Positions 1-15,112 of a stretch of 64,000 nt of DNA are shown here, piece after piece. The DNA is taken from the NCBI RefSeq assembly GCF_019823065.1, contig NZ_CP081966.1:763501-827500 (forward strand), written 5' to 3'. The position numbers and the translations under genes are program-made. Source of the DNA: Pseudomonas mosselii. GTDB lineage: Bacteria; Pseudomonadota; Gammaproteobacteria; Pseudomonadales; Pseudomonadaceae. Every line of letters starts with the position of its first letter. Within the stretch, counting starts at the first letter, position 1. Under the pieces are notes generated by a model that searched no databases, was not told the DNA's origin, and saw only the letters and a list, made by a program, of their open reading frames with translations.

Positions 1-1
1 G

Positions 2-355
<354 letters not shown>

Positions 356-361
356 TGTCGC

Positions 362-380
362 GGGGCTGCCTGGCAGCCCC
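362..380 (+). terminator. Putative terminator after dapB
   Basis: GGGGCTGCC and GGCAGCCCC face each other around a single T directly after the dapB stop. The T-tract behind it is poor (TTGTCG), so termination may be partial and some transcripts may continue into carA. Confidence 0.45.
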
Positions 381-436
381 TTGTCGCATTAGTGTGGTTT
401 AGAGACACATCTACGGTAGACCCAAAACGCACTTTT

Positions 437-468
437 CTGTAAGCTACAGCTTTAGTGTGTCCACTAAA
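437..468 (+). promoter_or_regulatory. Dyads in the carA upstream region
   Basis: Two short inverted repeats lie next to each other: CTGTA-AGC-TACAG (437-449) and TTTAGTG-TGTC-CACTAAA (451-468). They lie upstream of the terminator-like hairpin at 497-536 and could be operator or leader RNA elements of carAB. No clear -35/-10 pair was identified with confidence. Confidence 0.35.
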
Positions 469-496
469 AGCGCGCAGCGAATTGAATTCAGCACTT

Positions 497-536
497 AAAA
501 GCGGGGTGACGTGTCCATACGTCACTCCGCTTTTTT
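497..536 (+). terminator. Strong intrinsic terminator / possible attenuator in front of carA
   Basis: A 16-bp stem (497-512 with 519-534; one G-T pair) closes a six-base loop and runs into TTTTTT at 531-536, a textbook intrinsic terminator. It ends 45 nt before the carA start. It may end dapB readthrough, or act as an attenuator if the carA promoter lies upstream of it. Confidence 0.7.
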
Positions 537-581
537 GCAACCTGCGATCGCCCTTTCATGCTTGATTTACGGGAGGTCTTC

Positions 582-1718
582 TTGACAAAGCCAGCCATAC
601 TCGCCCTTGCCGACGGCAGTATTTTTCGCGGTGAAGCCATTGGTGCCGACGGTCAGACCGTTGGCGAGGTGGTATTCAACACCGCTATGACCGGCTACCA
701 GGAAATCCTTACAGACCCTTCCTACTCGCAGCAAATCGTCACCCTGACCTACCCGCACATCGGCAATACCGGCACCACCCCGGAAGACGCCGAATCCAAC
801 CGCGTCTGGTCCGCCGGCCTGGTCATCCGCGACCTGCCGCTGTTGGCCAGCAACTGGCGCAATACCCAGTCGCTGCCTGAGTACCTCAAGGCCAACAATG
901 TTGTCGCCATCGCCGGTATCGATACCCGTCGCCTGACCCGTATCCTGCGTGAAAAAGGCGCCCAGAACGGTTGCATCCTCGCCGGTGACAACATCACCGA
1001 AGAGCAGGCCATCGCCGCTGCCCGTGCCTTCCCGGGCCTGAAGGGCATGGACCTGGCCAAGGTCGTTTCCACCAAGGAGCGCTACGAGTGGCGTTCCAGC
1101 GTCTGGGAACTGAAGACCGACAGCCACCCGACCATCGACGCTGCCGACCTGCCGTACCACGTGGTTGCCTTCGACTACGGCGTCAAGTTGAACATCCTGC
1201 GCATGCTGGTCGCGCGTGGTTGCCGCGTGACCGTGGTGCCTGCCCAGACCCCGGCCAGCGAAGTGCTCGCGCTCAACCCCGATGGTGTGTTCCTGTCCAA
1301 CGGCCCTGGTGATCCGGAGCCATGCGACTACGCCATCCAGGCGATCAAGGAAATCCTCGAGACCGAGATTCCGGTCTTCGGCATCTGCCTCGGCCACCAA
1401 CTGCTGGCCTTGGCCTCCGGCGCCAAGACCGTGAAGATGGGTCATGGCCACCACGGTGCCAACCACCCGGTCCAGGATCTGGACACCGGCGTGGTCATGA
1501 TCACCAGCCAGAACCACGGCTTTGCCGTCGATGAAGCAACCTTGCCGGCTAACGTACGCGCCATTCACAAGTCGCTGTTCGACGGTACCCTGCAGGGTAT
1601 CGAGCGCACCGACAAGAGCGCGTTCAGCTTCCAGGGTCACCCTGAAGCGAGCCCAGGCCCGACCGACGTCGCGCCACTGTTCGATCGTTTCACCGATGCC
1701 ATGGCCAAGCGCCGCTGA
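582..1718 (+). CDS. carA: Carbamoyl-phosphate synthase small (glutaminase) subunit
   Basis: CarA hydrolyses glutamine and channels ammonia to CarB, making carbamoyl phosphate for arginine and pyrimidines. I chose the TTG start at 582 because GGGAGG (571-576) sits just before it and the protein then begins [12 protein letters not shown] (first residue read as Met), 378 aa, the normal size; an upstream in-frame ATG at 558 would add eight residues. The C-terminal class I glutamine amidotransferase domain shows FGICLGHQ with nucleophile Cys269, and the HPEASPGP stretch holding the His/Glu of the triad. carB follows after 105 bp with no gene between. A terminator-like hairpin lies just upstream. 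Confidence 0.96.
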   Translation: MTKPAILALADGSIFRGEAIGADGQTVGEVVFNTAMTGYQEILTDPSYSQQIVTLTYPHIGNTGTTPEDAESNRVWSAGLVIRDLPLLASNWRNTQSLPEYLKANNVVAIAGIDTRRLTRILREKGAQNGCILAGDNITEEQAIAAARAFPGLKGMDLAKVVSTKERYEWRSSVWELKTDSHPTIDAADLPYHVVAFDYGVKLNILRMLVARGCRVTVVPAQTPASEVLALNPDGVFLSNGPGDPEPCDYAIQAIKEILETEIPVFGICLGHQLLALASGAKTVKMGHGHHGANHPVQDLDTGVVMITSQNHGFAVDEATLPANVRAIHKSLFDGTLQGIERTDKSAFSFQGHPEASPGPTDVAPLFDRFTDAMAKRR

Positions 1719-1823
1719 GCATCCTGCTTCAAGGCCCCGGGCCGGCTCGCGCCGCGCCCGGCAGTGCCTGACCCAGATTGTTCAAAGCGGCTTGCCGACT
1801 GACCCCGGATTTGAGTGACAACC

Positions 1824-5041
<3,218 letters not shown>

Positions 5042-5045
<4 letters not shown>

Positions 5046-5524
5046 GCATTACCAAATACCCGATGACCGTCCAGGGCGCTCGCGCCCTGGAGGAAGAGCA
5101 TCTGTTCCTGAGCAAGACCGAGCGCCCACGCCTGAGCCAGGCGATCGGCGAGGCTCGCGAGCTGGGCGATCTCAAGGAAAACGCCGAATACCACGCCGCC
5201 CGTGAGGAGCAGGGCATGGTCGAGGCGCGTATCCGCGATATCGAAGGCCGTCTGCAGAACTCGGTGGTGATCGACGTCACCACCATCGCCCACACCGGCA
5301 AGGTGATTTTCGGCACCACCGTGGTGCTGGCGAACACCGAGACCGATGAAGAGGTGACCTACCAGATCGTCGGCGAAGACGAAGCCGACGTGAAGCAGGG
5401 CAAGCTCTCCAGCGGTGCGCCGATCGCCCGCGCCATCATCGGCAAGGAAGAAGGTGATACTGTCGTCGTCAAGACGCCAAGTGGCACGGTCGAGTACGAG
5501 ATTGTCGAAGTCAAGCACATCTGA
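5042..5524 (+). CDS. greA: Transcription elongation factor GreA
   Basis: GreA enters the RNA polymerase secondary channel and stimulates cleavage of backtracked transcripts. The 160-aa product has the N-terminal coiled coil with the conserved tip ([20 protein letters not shown]) carrying the acidic residues that act at the active site, then a globular C-terminal domain ending [10 protein letters not shown]. The start overlaps the carB stop by four bases, so the gene is read as the third cistron of carAB. The downstream DUF4149 gene starts inside the greA 3' end. Confidence 0.96.
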
Positions 5525-5942
5525 CCGGCGCCTGCGGGCGCCATCCCTCGAGGGGATCCTCTGGCAGCTGGCCCAGGTGTTCTGGGTCGGCGGCCTGTGG
5601 GTGTTCCACGTGGGGCTGGTGCCGGCGCTCAAGGTCAGTGGCCTGGCGCCTTTGCTGGTGCACGACGTGGCTGCGCAGATCGACCGCTGGTTGATTGGCG
5701 TGGCCATGCTCGGGTTGTTGACCCAGTTGGCAGTGCTGGCGAGGGTGGATGGCCTGGCGGCCTGGTGGCAGCAGTTCCGCGGCCAGATGCTGCTGCTCGG
5801 CTTCGGCGCCTGCGTCAGCTACTACACGCTGCGCTACGGGATCTCCGTGGGCGAGCGTTGGCAGATGTTCTGCTTCCTGGTGCTGGGCTTCTCCGGCATC
5901 GTGCTGGTGGCCCAGCCGGTCCCGGTCAGGGCGCGGCGGTAA
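5502..5942 (+). CDS. Small inner-membrane protein, DUF4149 family
   Basis: The protein has several hydrophobic stretches consistent with about four membrane helices (around WQLAQVFWVGGLWVFHVGL, WLIGVAMLGLLTQLAVL, MLLLGFGACVSYYTL and MFCFLVLGFSGIVLVAQ) and matches my memory of the DUF4149 membrane proteins found between greA and yhbY in pseudomonads. The function is unknown. I place the start at TTG 5502, which overlaps greA by 23 nt and gives 146 aa; a longer open frame reaches back to 5415 but those residues are a shadow of greA. A REP-type repeat follows the stop. Confidence 0.72.
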   Translation: MSKSSTSDRRLRAPSLEGILWQLAQVFWVGGLWVFHVGLVPALKVSGLAPLLVHDVAAQIDRWLIGVAMLGLLTQLAVLARVDGLAAWWQQFRGQMLLLGFGACVSYYTLRYGISVGERWQMFCFLVLGFSGIVLVAQPVPVRARR

Positions 5943-5974
5943 GCGACTCAATATCGCCGGGGCCGCTTTGCGGC

Positions 5975-6065
5975 CCTTTCGCGATGCAAGGCCGCTCCCG
6001 CAGGGATTGCGCTGCGCCGGAGGTCGGTGCGGCCCCCTGTGGGAGCGGCCTTGTGTCGCGAAAGG
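5975..6065. repeat. Inverted pair of REP-like elements
   Basis: Two 30-base units face each other: 5975-6004 and 6036-6065, nearly perfect reverse complements (three mismatches) with core GGCCGCTCCC and arm CCTTTCGCGA. This is a different variant from the CGCGGGGCAAGCCC type elsewhere in the window. It lies between the convergent DUF4149 and yhbY genes. Confidence 0.75.
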
Positions 6066-6088
6066 GCTGCGCAGCAGCCCTGCTACCG

Positions 6089-6397
6089 TTACTTGTAACG
6101 GTGGATGTTGGACAGCTGCTTGTTCGGCTGTGGGTTCTTGCGGTAGATCAGCGCTTTCTTGCCGATGGTCTGCACCAGTTCGGCGCGGCCGGCCTTGCAC
6201 AGTTCGGCGATGGTCTCGGCGCGTTCCTCGCGATCTTCCGAGCGAATCTCGACCTTGATCAGCTCATGGTCGACCAAGGCGCGCTCCAGTTCGGCGATCA
6301 CGCCTTCATTCAAACCGTTGCCAGCAACGATCAGGACCGGCTTCAGGTCGTGACCAATGGACTTGTATTGCTTCTTCTGCTCGTTATTGAGCGGCAT
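6089..6397 (-). CDS. yhbY: CRM-domain RNA-binding protein, YhbY family
   Basis: YhbY is a small RNA-binding protein associated with pre-50S ribosomes. I choose ATG at 6397 (MPLNNEQKKQYKSIGHDLKPV), preceded by an AAGGG ribosome site; this gives 102 aa. The CRM fold signature GNGLNEGVIAELERAL and the LIKVEI strand are present, with a basic C-terminus ending NKQLSNIHRYK. It is divergent from rlmE, another 50S maturation gene, across about 100 bp of shared promoter region. Confidence 0.92.
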   Translation of the reverse strand: MPLNNEQKKQYKSIGHDLKPVLIVAGNGLNEGVIAELERALVDHELIKVEIRSEDREERAETIAELCKAGRAELVQTIGKKALIYRKNPQPNKQLSNIHRYK

Positions 6398-6499
6398 AAT
6401 CTGACCCTTTTCGTCTGATTCTGTAAAATTGACGGGCATTTTACCCGAGGGCCTGTGGCTCCGCCCAGTCAAACACGACGCATATCATCGAGGTGCCCC

Positions 6500-7126
6500 G
6501 TGGTACAACGTTCCAAAAGCAGCGCAAACTGGCTGCGTGAACATTTCAACGATCCTTTCGTCAAGCAGGCGCAGAAGGATGGCTACCGCTCGCGCGCGAG
6601 CTACAAGCTGCTGGAGATCCAGGAGAAAGACCGCCTGATCCGTCCGGGCATGAGCGTGATCGACCTCGGTGCGGCTCCCGGTGGCTGGTCGCAGGTAACC
6701 AGTCGTCTGATTGGCGGGCAGGGCCGCCTGATCGCCTCGGACATACTGGAAATGGATTCGATCCCCGACGTTACCTTCATCCAGGGCGATTTCACCCAAG
6801 ACGAAGTGCTGCAACAAATCCTGCAGGCGGTCGGCGATTCGCACGTCGACCTTGTGATTTCCGATATGGCCCCCAATATGAGTGGTACGCCTGCAGTGGA
6901 CATGCCGCGCGCCATGTTCCTCTGTGAACTGGCCCTGGATCTTGCGACCCGTGTGCTCAAGCCCGGCGGAGATTTCCTGATCAAGATCTTCCAGGGCGAA
7001 GGCTTCGACATGTACCTCAAGGACGTGCGCAGCAAGTTCGACAAGGTGCAGATGCGCAAGCCGTCCTCCTCGCGAGACCGTTCCCGTGAACAGTACCTGC
7101 TGGGCAAGGGTTTCAAGGGCGCATGA
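6500..7126 (+). CDS. rlmE: 23S rRNA 2'-O-methyltransferase RlmE (FtsJ/RrmJ)
   Basis: RlmE methylates U2552 (E. coli numbering) of 23S rRNA using S-adenosylmethionine, a late step of 50S assembly. The start is GTG 6500 with GAGG at 6490-6493, giving 208 aa beginning [14 protein letters not shown]-binding motif I is [11 protein letters not shown], and the KDKE-type catalytic residues are seen in the Lys of SYKLLEI, the Asp of ISDMAPN and the Lys of [10 protein letters not shown]. ftsH follows 194 bp downstream, as in many gamma-proteobacteria. Confidence 0.95.
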   Translation: MVQRSKSSANWLREHFNDPFVKQAQKDGYRSRASYKLLEIQEKDRLIRPGMSVIDLGAAPGGWSQVTSRLIGGQGRLIASDILEMDSIPDVTFIQGDFTQDEVLQQILQAVGDSHVDLVISDMAPNMSGTPAVDMPRAMFLCELALDLATRVLKPGGDFLIKIFQGEGFDMYLKDVRSKFDKVQMRKPSSSRDRSREQYLLGKGFKGA

Positions 7127-7320
7127 AAGGCGTGTTGCGGGGTTGCCGATAGTTATTTCCAATCGGTCGTCCCGACTGGATCGTCCGAACTTCGTGTAGT
7201 CTAGCTTTCACAAAGGGTTACAGACGGTGCCTGCGGATGCGTGGGTAATGTAGTAAGTTAGGGCGATGAATATCATGCGAGGCACGGCTGCGTCGTGCGC
7301 CGGCCTCAGAGGGTAGCGAA

Positions 7321-9237
<1,917 letters not shown>

Positions 9238-9245
9238 GGGTATCT

Positions 9246-10097
9246 ATGAGCTTGACGCAGTACCCGACCCGGTTGCCTTGCGGCAACCGGGTTCTTGATT
9301 TGTCCCGTACCCATGTCATGGGTATCCTCAATGTCACCCCAGACTCGTTCTCCGATGGTGGGCGCTTCAGCCAGCGCGATGCGGCCTTGCGCCATGCCGA
9401 AGAGATGGTTGCGGCCGGTGCGACCCTGATCGACGTGGGCGGGGAGTCTACCCGTCCTGGGGCTCGCGCCGTCTCGCCTATCGAGGAACTGGAGCGCGTG
9501 GCGCCAATTGTCGAGGCGATCAGCAGTCGGCTCGACGTGATCATCTCGGTCGATACCTCGACGCCCTCGGTCATGCGCGAGACGGCCCGCCTTGGTGCAG
9601 GGCTGATCAACGATGTGCGCGCCCTGGAGCGTGACGGCGCGCTCGATGCGGCGGCCGATTCCGGCCTGCCGGTGTGCTTGATGCACATGCGTGGCGAGCC
9701 GGGCAACATGCAGGACAATCCGCAGTACGAGGATGTGACAGCCGATGTAACGCGCTATCTTGAGCAGCGTATGGCCGCCTGCGCGGCGGCCGGCATCGGG
9801 GCTGAGCGCATCATCCTCGATCCAGGGTTCGGCTTTGCCAAGACCCTTGAGCACAACCTGAGCCTTTTCAAACACATGGAAGCGCTCTATCGCCTGGGGC
9901 GCCCGCTGCTGGTGGGCGTTTCGCGCAAGAGCATGATCGGTCTCGCGCTGGGCCGTCCGGTCGGTGAGCGGCTCTATGGCAGTCTGGCCCTGGCCGCCCT
10001 GGCCATGACCAAGGGCGCGAGCATCCTGCGGGTACATGACGTCGCCGAAACCGTCGATGTCGTGCGCATGATCGCCGCGGTCCAGAGCGCCGAATAA
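9246..10097 (+). CDS. folP: Dihydropteroate synthase
   Basis: FolP condenses para-aminobenzoate with dihydropterin pyrophosphate in folate synthesis and is the sulfonamide target. The 283-aa TIM-barrel protein shows the pterin-binding signatures [33 protein letters not shown] and GVSRKSMIG. It begins 8 bp after the ftsH stop and is followed 16 bp later by glmM, the usual ftsH-folP-glmM order. Confidence 0.96.
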   Translation: MSLTQYPTRLPCGNRVLDLSRTHVMGILNVTPDSFSDGGRFSQRDAALRHAEEMVAAGATLIDVGGESTRPGARAVSPIEELERVAPIVEAISSRLDVIISVDTSTPSVMRETARLGAGLINDVRALERDGALDAAADSGLPVCLMHMRGEPGNMQDNPQYEDVTADVTRYLEQRMAACAAAGIGAERIILDPGFGFAKTLEHNLSLFKHMEALYRLGRPLLVGVSRKSMIGLALGRPVGERLYGSLALAALAMTKGASILRVHDVAETVDVVRMIAAVQSAE

Positions 10098-10113
10098 GAA
10101 CATTGGAGTCACT

Positions 10114-11454
10114 ATGAGCAGAAAATACTTTGGTACCGATGGTATCCGCGGTCGCGTCGGCCAATTCCCCATCACCCCTGATTTCATGCTGAAACTCGGC
10201 TGGGCCGCCGGCATGGCCTTCCGCAAGCAGGGCAACTGCCGGGTACTGGTGGGCAAGGACACGCGGATCTCCGGCTACATGTTCGAATCCGCGCTCGAGG
10301 CGGGCCTGTCCGCCGCCGGTGCCGATGTGATGCTGCTCGGCCCGATGCCGACGCCGGCCATCGCCTACCTGACTCGCACTTTTCACGCCGAAGCCGGCAT
10401 CGTCATCAGTGCTTCGCACAACCCCCATGACGACAACGGTATCAAGTTCTTCTCCGGTGCCGGCACCAAGTTGCCGGACGAAGTCGAACTGATGATCGAG
10501 GAGTTGCTTGACCAGCCGATGAATGTCGTCGAGTCCGGCAAGCTGGGCAAGGTCTCGCGCATCAACGACGCGGCGGGGCGCTACATCGAGTTCTGCAAGA
10601 GCAGCGTGCCCAGCAGCACCAGCTTCGAAGGCTTGAAGATCGTCGTGGACTGCGCCCATGGCGCCACCTACAAGGTCGCGCCGAGCGTGTTCCGTGAGCT
10701 GGGGGCTGACGTCACCGTGCTGCACGCCGCCCCGGATGGCCTGAACATCAACGAGAACTGCGGTTCGACCCATATCGAGTCGCTGCAGGCGGCGGTCCTG
10801 GTTGGCCATGCGGATATCGGCATCGCCTTCGATGGCGACGGCGACCGCGTGCTGATGGTCGATCACACCGGCGCCATCGTCGACGGTGACGAACTGCTGT
10901 TCATCATCGGTCGCGACATGCAGGAGCGCGGCAAGCTTCAAGGCGGCGTGGTCGGCACCCTGATGAGCAACCTGGGCCTGGAGCTGGCGTTCAAGGAACT
11001 GGACATCCCGTTCGTGCGGGCCAAGGTGGGCGACCGCTACGTCATGGCCGAACTGCTCGAGCGCGAGTGGCTGCTGGGTGGCGAAAACTCCGGTCATGTC
11101 GTCTGTGGCAGCCACACCACCACCGGTGATGCGATCATCGCCGCGCTGCAGGTGCTGATGGCGCTCAAGCGCCGTGGCGAAAACCTTGCCCAGGCCCGAC
11201 AGGCCGTGCGCAAGTGCCCGCAGGTGCTGATCAACGTGCGCTTCGCGGCGGGCAAGAACGACCCGCTGGAAAACCCCCTGGTCAAGGAAGCCAGTGCCAA
11301 GGCCACCGAGGCCATGGCCGGTCGTGGGCGGGTGCTGCTGCGCAAGTCCGGTACCGAACCGCTGGTGCGGGTGATGGTCGAGGGCGACGATGAAAACCAG
11401 GTACGTGGCCATGCCGAGGCCCTGGCCAAGCTGGTCGAAGAAGTTTGTGCCTGA
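10114..11454 (+). CDS. glmM: Phosphoglucosamine mutase
   Basis: GlmM interconverts glucosamine-6- and -1-phosphate for UDP-GlcNAc, peptidoglycan and LPS. The 446-aa protein begins [13 protein letters not shown], carries the active phosphoserine in ISASHNP (Ser101), the Mg-binding DGDGDR loop, and the phosphate-binding C-terminal [15 protein letters not shown]. It has GGAG ahead of the ATG. The gene ends 66 bp before tpiA, in a region with a GC-rich hairpin. Confidence 0.96.
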   Translation: MSRKYFGTDGIRGRVGQFPITPDFMLKLGWAAGMAFRKQGNCRVLVGKDTRISGYMFESALEAGLSAAGADVMLLGPMPTPAIAYLTRTFHAEAGIVISASHNPHDDNGIKFFSGAGTKLPDEVELMIEELLDQPMNVVESGKLGKVSRINDAAGRYIEFCKSSVPSSTSFEGLKIVVDCAHGATYKVAPSVFRELGADVTVLHAAPDGLNINENCGSTHIESLQAAVLVGHADIGIAFDGDGDRVLMVDHTGAIVDGDELLFIIGRDMQERGKLQGGVVGTLMSNLGLELAFKELDIPFVRAKVGDRYVMAELLEREWLLGGENSGHVVCGSHTTTGDAIIAALQVLMALKRRGENLAQARQAVRKCPQVLINVRFAAGKNDPLENPLVKEASAKATEAMAGRGRVLLRKSGTEPLVRVMVEGDDENQVRGHAEALAKLVEEVCA

Positions 11455-11467
11455 AAGAGGCTTGCCA

Positions 11468-11496
11468 GCGCAGATCGGGTTGGGTAAGATCTGCGC
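11468..11496 (+). terminator. Hairpin between glmM and tpiA
   Basis: A perfect 9-bp stem, GCGCAGATC (11468-11476) with GATCTGCGC (11488-11496), lies between glmM and tpiA. There is no T-tract, so it may be an attenuator, an mRNA-processing structure or an operator dyad rather than a full terminator. Confidence 0.35.
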
Positions 11497-11520
11497 CCAC
11501 TTTGACCGACGAGGTAAAGC

Positions 11521-12276
11521 ATGCGTCGCCCCATGGTAGCTGGTAACTGGAAGATGCACGGTACCCGCGCCAGCGTCGTAGAGCTGACCCAGGGCTTGGG
11601 CAAGTTGTCCCTGCCGAGCGGAGTGGAAGTCGCGGTGTTTCCGCCATCCCTGTTCATCAATCAAGTGATTGATGGCTTGGAGGGAAAAGGAATCAACGTA
11701 GGCGCACAGAATTCTGCGGTACAATCTGAGCAAGGCGCGCTGACCGGCGAAGTTGCACCGAGTCAGTTGGCTGAAGTCGGTTGCAAATATGTATTGATTG
11801 GGCATTCCGAACGTCGCCAGATTATTGGTGAAAGCGATGAAGTGCTGAATCAGAAGTTTGCAGCCGCTCAGAAAAGTGGTTTGACGCCAGTGCTGTGTAT
11901 AGGGGAAACTCTTGCAGAGCGCGAGGCAGGTGAGACGCTTGAAGTTGTAGGGCGTCAACTAAGCAGTGTTATCGACGTGTTCGGTATCAAGGCTTTCGCC
12001 AATACAGTTATTGCCTATGAGCCTGTTTGGGCCATTGGTACTGGTTTGACGGCCTCGCCACAGCAAGCCCAGGATGTGCATGCAGCCATCCGTAAGCAGT
12101 TGGCGGCGAAGGACGCCGAAGTTGCAGAAAACGTGCGACTTCTCTACGGCGGCAGCGTGAAGGCGGCCAATGCGGCTGAACTGTTCGGCATGCCGGATAT
12201 CGATGGGGGGCTCATTGGTGGAGCGTCCCTGAACGCAGACGAATTCGGTGCAATTTGTCGCGCCGCAGGAAACTGA
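11521..12276 (+). CDS. tpiA: Triose-phosphate isomerase
   Basis: TpiA interconverts dihydroxyacetone phosphate and glyceraldehyde-3-phosphate. The 251-aa protein has N-K-M at the substrate loop (AGNWKMHG), catalytic His95 in IGHSER, catalytic Glu167 in [11 protein letters not shown] (phosphate loop) and the C-terminal [10 protein letters not shown]. The first ~40 codons use the usual GC-rich Pseudomonas codons; from about 11640 the gene becomes clearly richer in A/T (29 G+C of 60 in 11761-11820) and stays so through secG. secG starts 4 bp after the stop. Confidence 0.97.
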   Translation: MRRPMVAGNWKMHGTRASVVELTQGLGKLSLPSGVEVAVFPPSLFINQVIDGLEGKGINVGAQNSAVQSEQGALTGEVAPSQLAEVGCKYVLIGHSERRQIIGESDEVLNQKFAAAQKSGLTPVLCIGETLAEREAGETLEVVGRQLSSVIDVFGIKAFANTVIAYEPVWAIGTGLTASPQQAQDVHAAIRKQLAAKDAEVAENVRLLYGGSVKAANAAELFGMPDIDGGLIGGASLNADEFGAICRAAGN

Positions 12277-12280
12277 ACAA

Positions 12281-12673
12281 ATGCTGGAAACAGTCGTAGT
12301 TGTTTTTCATCTGTTGGCAGCGTTGGCACTGGTTGTAATGGTGCTGCTGCAACAGGGTAAAGGTGCGGAAGCAGGTGCATCTTTCGGCGCAGGTGCTTCA
12401 AATACTGTGTTCGGAAGCCAAGGTTCCGCTACCTTTTTGAGTAAAGTTACTGCTATACTTGCTGCCACTTTCTTTTTGACTGCACTTGGGTTAGGATATT
12501 TCGCCAAGCAGCAGGCTCACCAGCTGACTCAAGCTGGTCTGCCAGATCCAGCAGTGCTGGAAGTCAAAGAGCCAAAGCCGGCAGTCAATGATGATGTACC
12601 GGTGCTCCAGCAGCAGAAGAGCGAAACCACCAACTCTGGTGACGTACCTCCTCCAGCCAAAGAGCAGCAGTAA
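12281..12673 (+). CDS. secG: Preprotein translocase subunit SecG
   Basis: SecG is the small SecYEG subunit that aids SecA-driven translocation in the inner membrane. I choose ATG 12281 ([25 protein letters not shown]), giving 130 aa with two membrane helices (about 3-22 and 52-72) around the family loop [21 protein letters not shown]. The tail after residue ~75 is Pro/Gln/Glu-rich and variable, as in other pseudomonads. Composition is AT-rich for this genome (24 G+C of 60 in 12421-12480). A tRNA-Leu gene begins 21 bp after the stop. Confidence 0.95.
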   Translation: MLETVVVVFHLLAALALVVMVLLQQGKGAEAGASFGAGASNTVFGSQGSATFLSKVTAILAATFFLTALGLGYFAKQQAHQLTQAGLPDPAVLEVKEPKPAVNDDVPVLQQQKSETTNSGDVPPPAKEQQ

Positions 12674-12694
12674 CGGGTTTCAAGAAGTAGTATT

Positions 12695-12780
12695 GCCGAG
12701 GTGGTGGAATTGGTAGACACGCAACCTTGAGGTGGTTGTGCCCATAGGGTGTAGGGGTTCGAGTCCCCTTCTCGGTACCA
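12695..12780 (+). tRNA. tRNA-Leu (anticodon GAG)
   Basis: 86 nt with encoded CCA. The acceptor 5' strand GCCGAGG pairs with the 3' strand before ACCA (two G-U pairs). The anticodon stem CAACC/GGTTG closes the loop TTGAGGT with anticodon GAG. A long variable arm and the T-arm GGTTCGAGTCC identify a class II tRNA-Leu. Confidence 0.95.
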
Positions 12781-12792
12781 ATTGAAGCATGA

Positions 12793-12815
12793 GAGCCCGC
12801 TTTAGCGGGCTTTCT
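12793..12815 (+). terminator. Terminator after tRNA-Leu
   Basis: AGCCCGC-TTTA-GCGGGCT followed by TTCTT, directly behind the tRNA-Leu gene. Confidence 0.75.
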
Positions 12816-12878
12816 TGCAGGTGGAGGTCGGATTGACCCGGCAAAGGGTTCAGTCTTATACTTTCGCCCCAGCTTTGT

Positions 12879-12955
<77 letters not shown>

Positions 12956-12965
12956 GCTTCAGCAG

Positions 12966-12987
12966 AGCCCCTTTTCAGGGGCTTTTT
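12966..12987 (+). terminator. Terminator/attenuator between metY and rimP
   Basis: AGCCCC-TTTTCA-GGGGCT followed by TTTTT. It ends the tRNA transcript, or limits readthrough into rimP-nusA-infB. Confidence 0.7.
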
Positions 12988-13085
12988 GCTAGCCGAACAG
13001 TTTTCGGCGCCGTTGTCCAACGGCGCTTTCAGGGATGGGCGCTTCGCCCATTTTTTATTTGCACAGCATGCACGAGGGGGTTCAG

Positions 13086-13544
13086 GTGTCGAGCAAGCTA
13101 GAACAGTTGCAGGCCTTGTTGGCCCCGGTTGTCGAGGGCCTGGGCTACCAATGCTGGGGGATCGAATACGTCTCCCAAGGCAAGCATTCGGTACTGCGTA
13201 TCTACATCGACAAAGAAGACGGGATCCTGGTGGACGACTGCGAAGCCGTCAGCCGTCAGGCCAGCGCCATTCTCGATGTGGAAGATCCGATCAGCTCTGA
13301 ATATACCCTCGAGGTGTCCTCTCCAGGCATGGACCGCCCGCTGTTCACTCTGGAACAGTTTGCTGCGCATGCCGGCGAGCAGGTGAAGATCAAGCTGCGT
13401 ACGCCCTTCGAGGGCCGTCGTAACTTCCAGGGCCTTCTCCGCGGTGTGGAGGAGCAGGATGTGGTGGTCCAGGTGGACCAGCACGAGTTCCTGTTGCCGA
13501 TCGACTCGATCGACAAGGCCAATATTATTCCCAGTTTTGACTGA
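13086..13544 (+). CDS. rimP: Ribosome maturation factor RimP
   Basis: RimP helps 30S assembly. I choose GTG 13086 because GAGGGGG (about 13074-13080) sits at the right distance and the protein then begins [21 protein letters not shown], 152 aa, the usual length; the frame stays open upstream to 13035. The N-terminal domain ends in [12 protein letters not shown], the family signature, followed by an SH3-like C-terminal domain. It is the first protein gene of the nusA-infB operon, with 59 bp to nusA. Confidence 0.93.
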   Translation: MSSKLEQLQALLAPVVEGLGYQCWGIEYVSQGKHSVLRIYIDKEDGILVDDCEAVSRQASAILDVEDPISSEYTLEVSSPGMDRPLFTLEQFAAHAGEQVKIKLRTPFEGRRNFQGLLRGVEEQDVVVQVDQHEFLLPIDSIDKANIIPSFD

Positions 13545-13603
13545 GACGTGCCGGACCCGGCGAAACACCCGGGGCCAATGGCTTGCGCAAGGCGAGGCGT
13601 ACG

Positions 13604-15085
13604 ATGAGCAAAGAAGTACTGCTGGTTGTTGAATCGGTATCCAACGAAAAGGGTGTACCGCCCGGCGTCATTTTCGAGGCGCTGGAAGTGGCCCTGGCCA
13701 CTGCAACCAAGAAACGTTTTGAGGACGAAGTCGACCTGCGTGTGGAAATCAACCGCCACACCGGTAGCTACGAGACCTTCCGCCGCTGGACCGTGGTCGA
13801 CGAGAACGACCTGGACGATCCGGCGATCGAGACCTGGCTGGAAAAGATCCAGGACACGCACCCGGACGCCAAGATCGGTGACGTGATCGAAGAGAAGATC
13901 GAGTCGATCGAGTTCGGCCGCATCGCCGCCCAGACCGCCAAGCAGGTCATCGTGCAGAAGGTCCGCGAGGCCGAGCGCGCCCAGGTGGTCGACGCTTACC
14001 GCGAGCGCGTGGGCGAGATCATCTCCGGTACCGTGAAGAAGGTCACCCGCGACAACGTCATCGTCGACCTGGGCAACAACGCCGAGGCGCTGCTGGCCCG
14101 CGAAGACATCATTCCCCGTGAGACCTTCCGTGTCGGCGTGCGCCTGCGTGCGTTGCTCAAGGAAATCCGCACCGAGAACCGTGGTCCTCAGCTGATCCTG
14201 TCGCGCACTGCGCCGCAGATGCTGATCGAGCTGTTCCGCATCGAAGTGCCGGAAATCGCCGAAGGCCTCATCGAAGTCATGGCCGCCTCCCGTGATCCGG
14301 GATCGCGCGCCAAGATCGCCGTCCGCTCCAAGGACAAGCGCATCGACCCGCAAGGCGCCTGCATCGGCATGCGTGGTTCGCGTGTCCAGGCCGTATCCGG
14401 CGAGCTGGGTGGCGAGCGTGTGGATATCGTCCTGTGGGACGAGAACCCGGCGCAGTTCGTCATCAACGCCATGTCGCCAGCAGAGGTTGCTGCGATCATC
14501 GTTGACGAGGACGCCCATGCGATGGATATCGCCGTGGCCGAGGACAACCTCGCTCAGGCCATCGGACGTGGCGGCCAGAACGTCCGTCTGGCCAGCCAGC
14601 TGACTGCATGGACCCTGAACGTGATGACCGAGAAGGACATCCAGGCCAAGCAACAGGCTGAGACAGGCGACATCCTGCGTAACTTCATTGAGGAACTGGA
14701 AGTCGACGAAGAGCTGGCACAGGTGCTGGTCGACGAAGGCTTCACCAGCCTCGAAGAAATTGCCTACGTACCGTTGGAAGAAATGCTCAACATCGATGGC
14801 TTTGACGAAGATATCGTCAATGAGCTGCGCGCTCGTGCCAAGGACCGTTTGTTGACCAAAGCCATCGCTACCGAAGAAAAACTGGCAGACGCCCATCCGG
14901 CCGACGACCTGCTCTCCCTTGAGGGCATGGACAAGGACCTGGCGGCGGAACTGGCGGTGCGCGGCGTGGTTAACCGCGAAGACCTGGCCGAGCAGTCGAT
15001 TGACGACCTGCTCGACATCGACGGCATCGACGAAGAGCGTGCCGGCAAGTTGATCATGGCCGCCCGAGCCCACTGGTTCGAGTAA
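13604..15085 (+). CDS. nusA: Transcription termination/antitermination factor NusA
   Basis: NusA binds RNA polymerase and acts in pausing, termination and rRNA antitermination. The start is ATG 13604 ([21 protein letters not shown]), 493 aa. Domain order: polymerase-binding N-terminal domain, S1 (around [20 protein letters not shown]), two KH domains (around [17 protein letters not shown] and [15 protein letters not shown]), then two acidic repeats (about residues 360-490) that bind the alpha subunit in E. coli. Confidence 0.97.
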   Translation: MSKEVLLVVESVSNEKGVPPGVIFEALEVALATATKKRFEDEVDLRVEINRHTGSYETFRRWTVVDENDLDDPAIETWLEKIQDTHPDAKIGDVIEEKIESIEFGRIAAQTAKQVIVQKVREAERAQVVDAYRERVGEIISGTVKKVTRDNVIVDLGNNAEALLAREDIIPRETFRVGVRLRALLKEIRTENRGPQLILSRTAPQMLIELFRIEVPEIAEGLIEVMAASRDPGSRAKIAVRSKDKRIDPQGACIGMRGSRVQAVSGELGGERVDIVLWDENPAQFVINAMSPAEVAAIIVDEDAHAMDIAVAEDNLAQAIGRGGQNVRLASQLTAWTLNVMTEKDIQAKQQAETGDILRNFIEELEVDEELAQVLVDEGFTSLEEIAYVPLEEMLNIDGFDEDIVNELRARAKDRLLTKAIATEEKLADAHPADDLLSLEGMDKDLAAELAVRGVVNREDLAEQSIDDLLDIDGIDEERAGKLIMAARAHWFE

Positions 15086-15112
15086 TTAGGCGCGGCCTGA
15101 GGAGAGAAGTGC

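Noticed and set aside
5415..5501. N-terminal extension of the DUF4149 protein
   Set aside because: These codons lie inside greA and read as Ser/Arg-rich shadow; the membrane protein proper starts near 5502.
12311..12330. TGGCAC in secG as a sigma-54 promoter
   Set aside because: The -12 GC is absent at the required spacing and the motif lies inside coding sequence.
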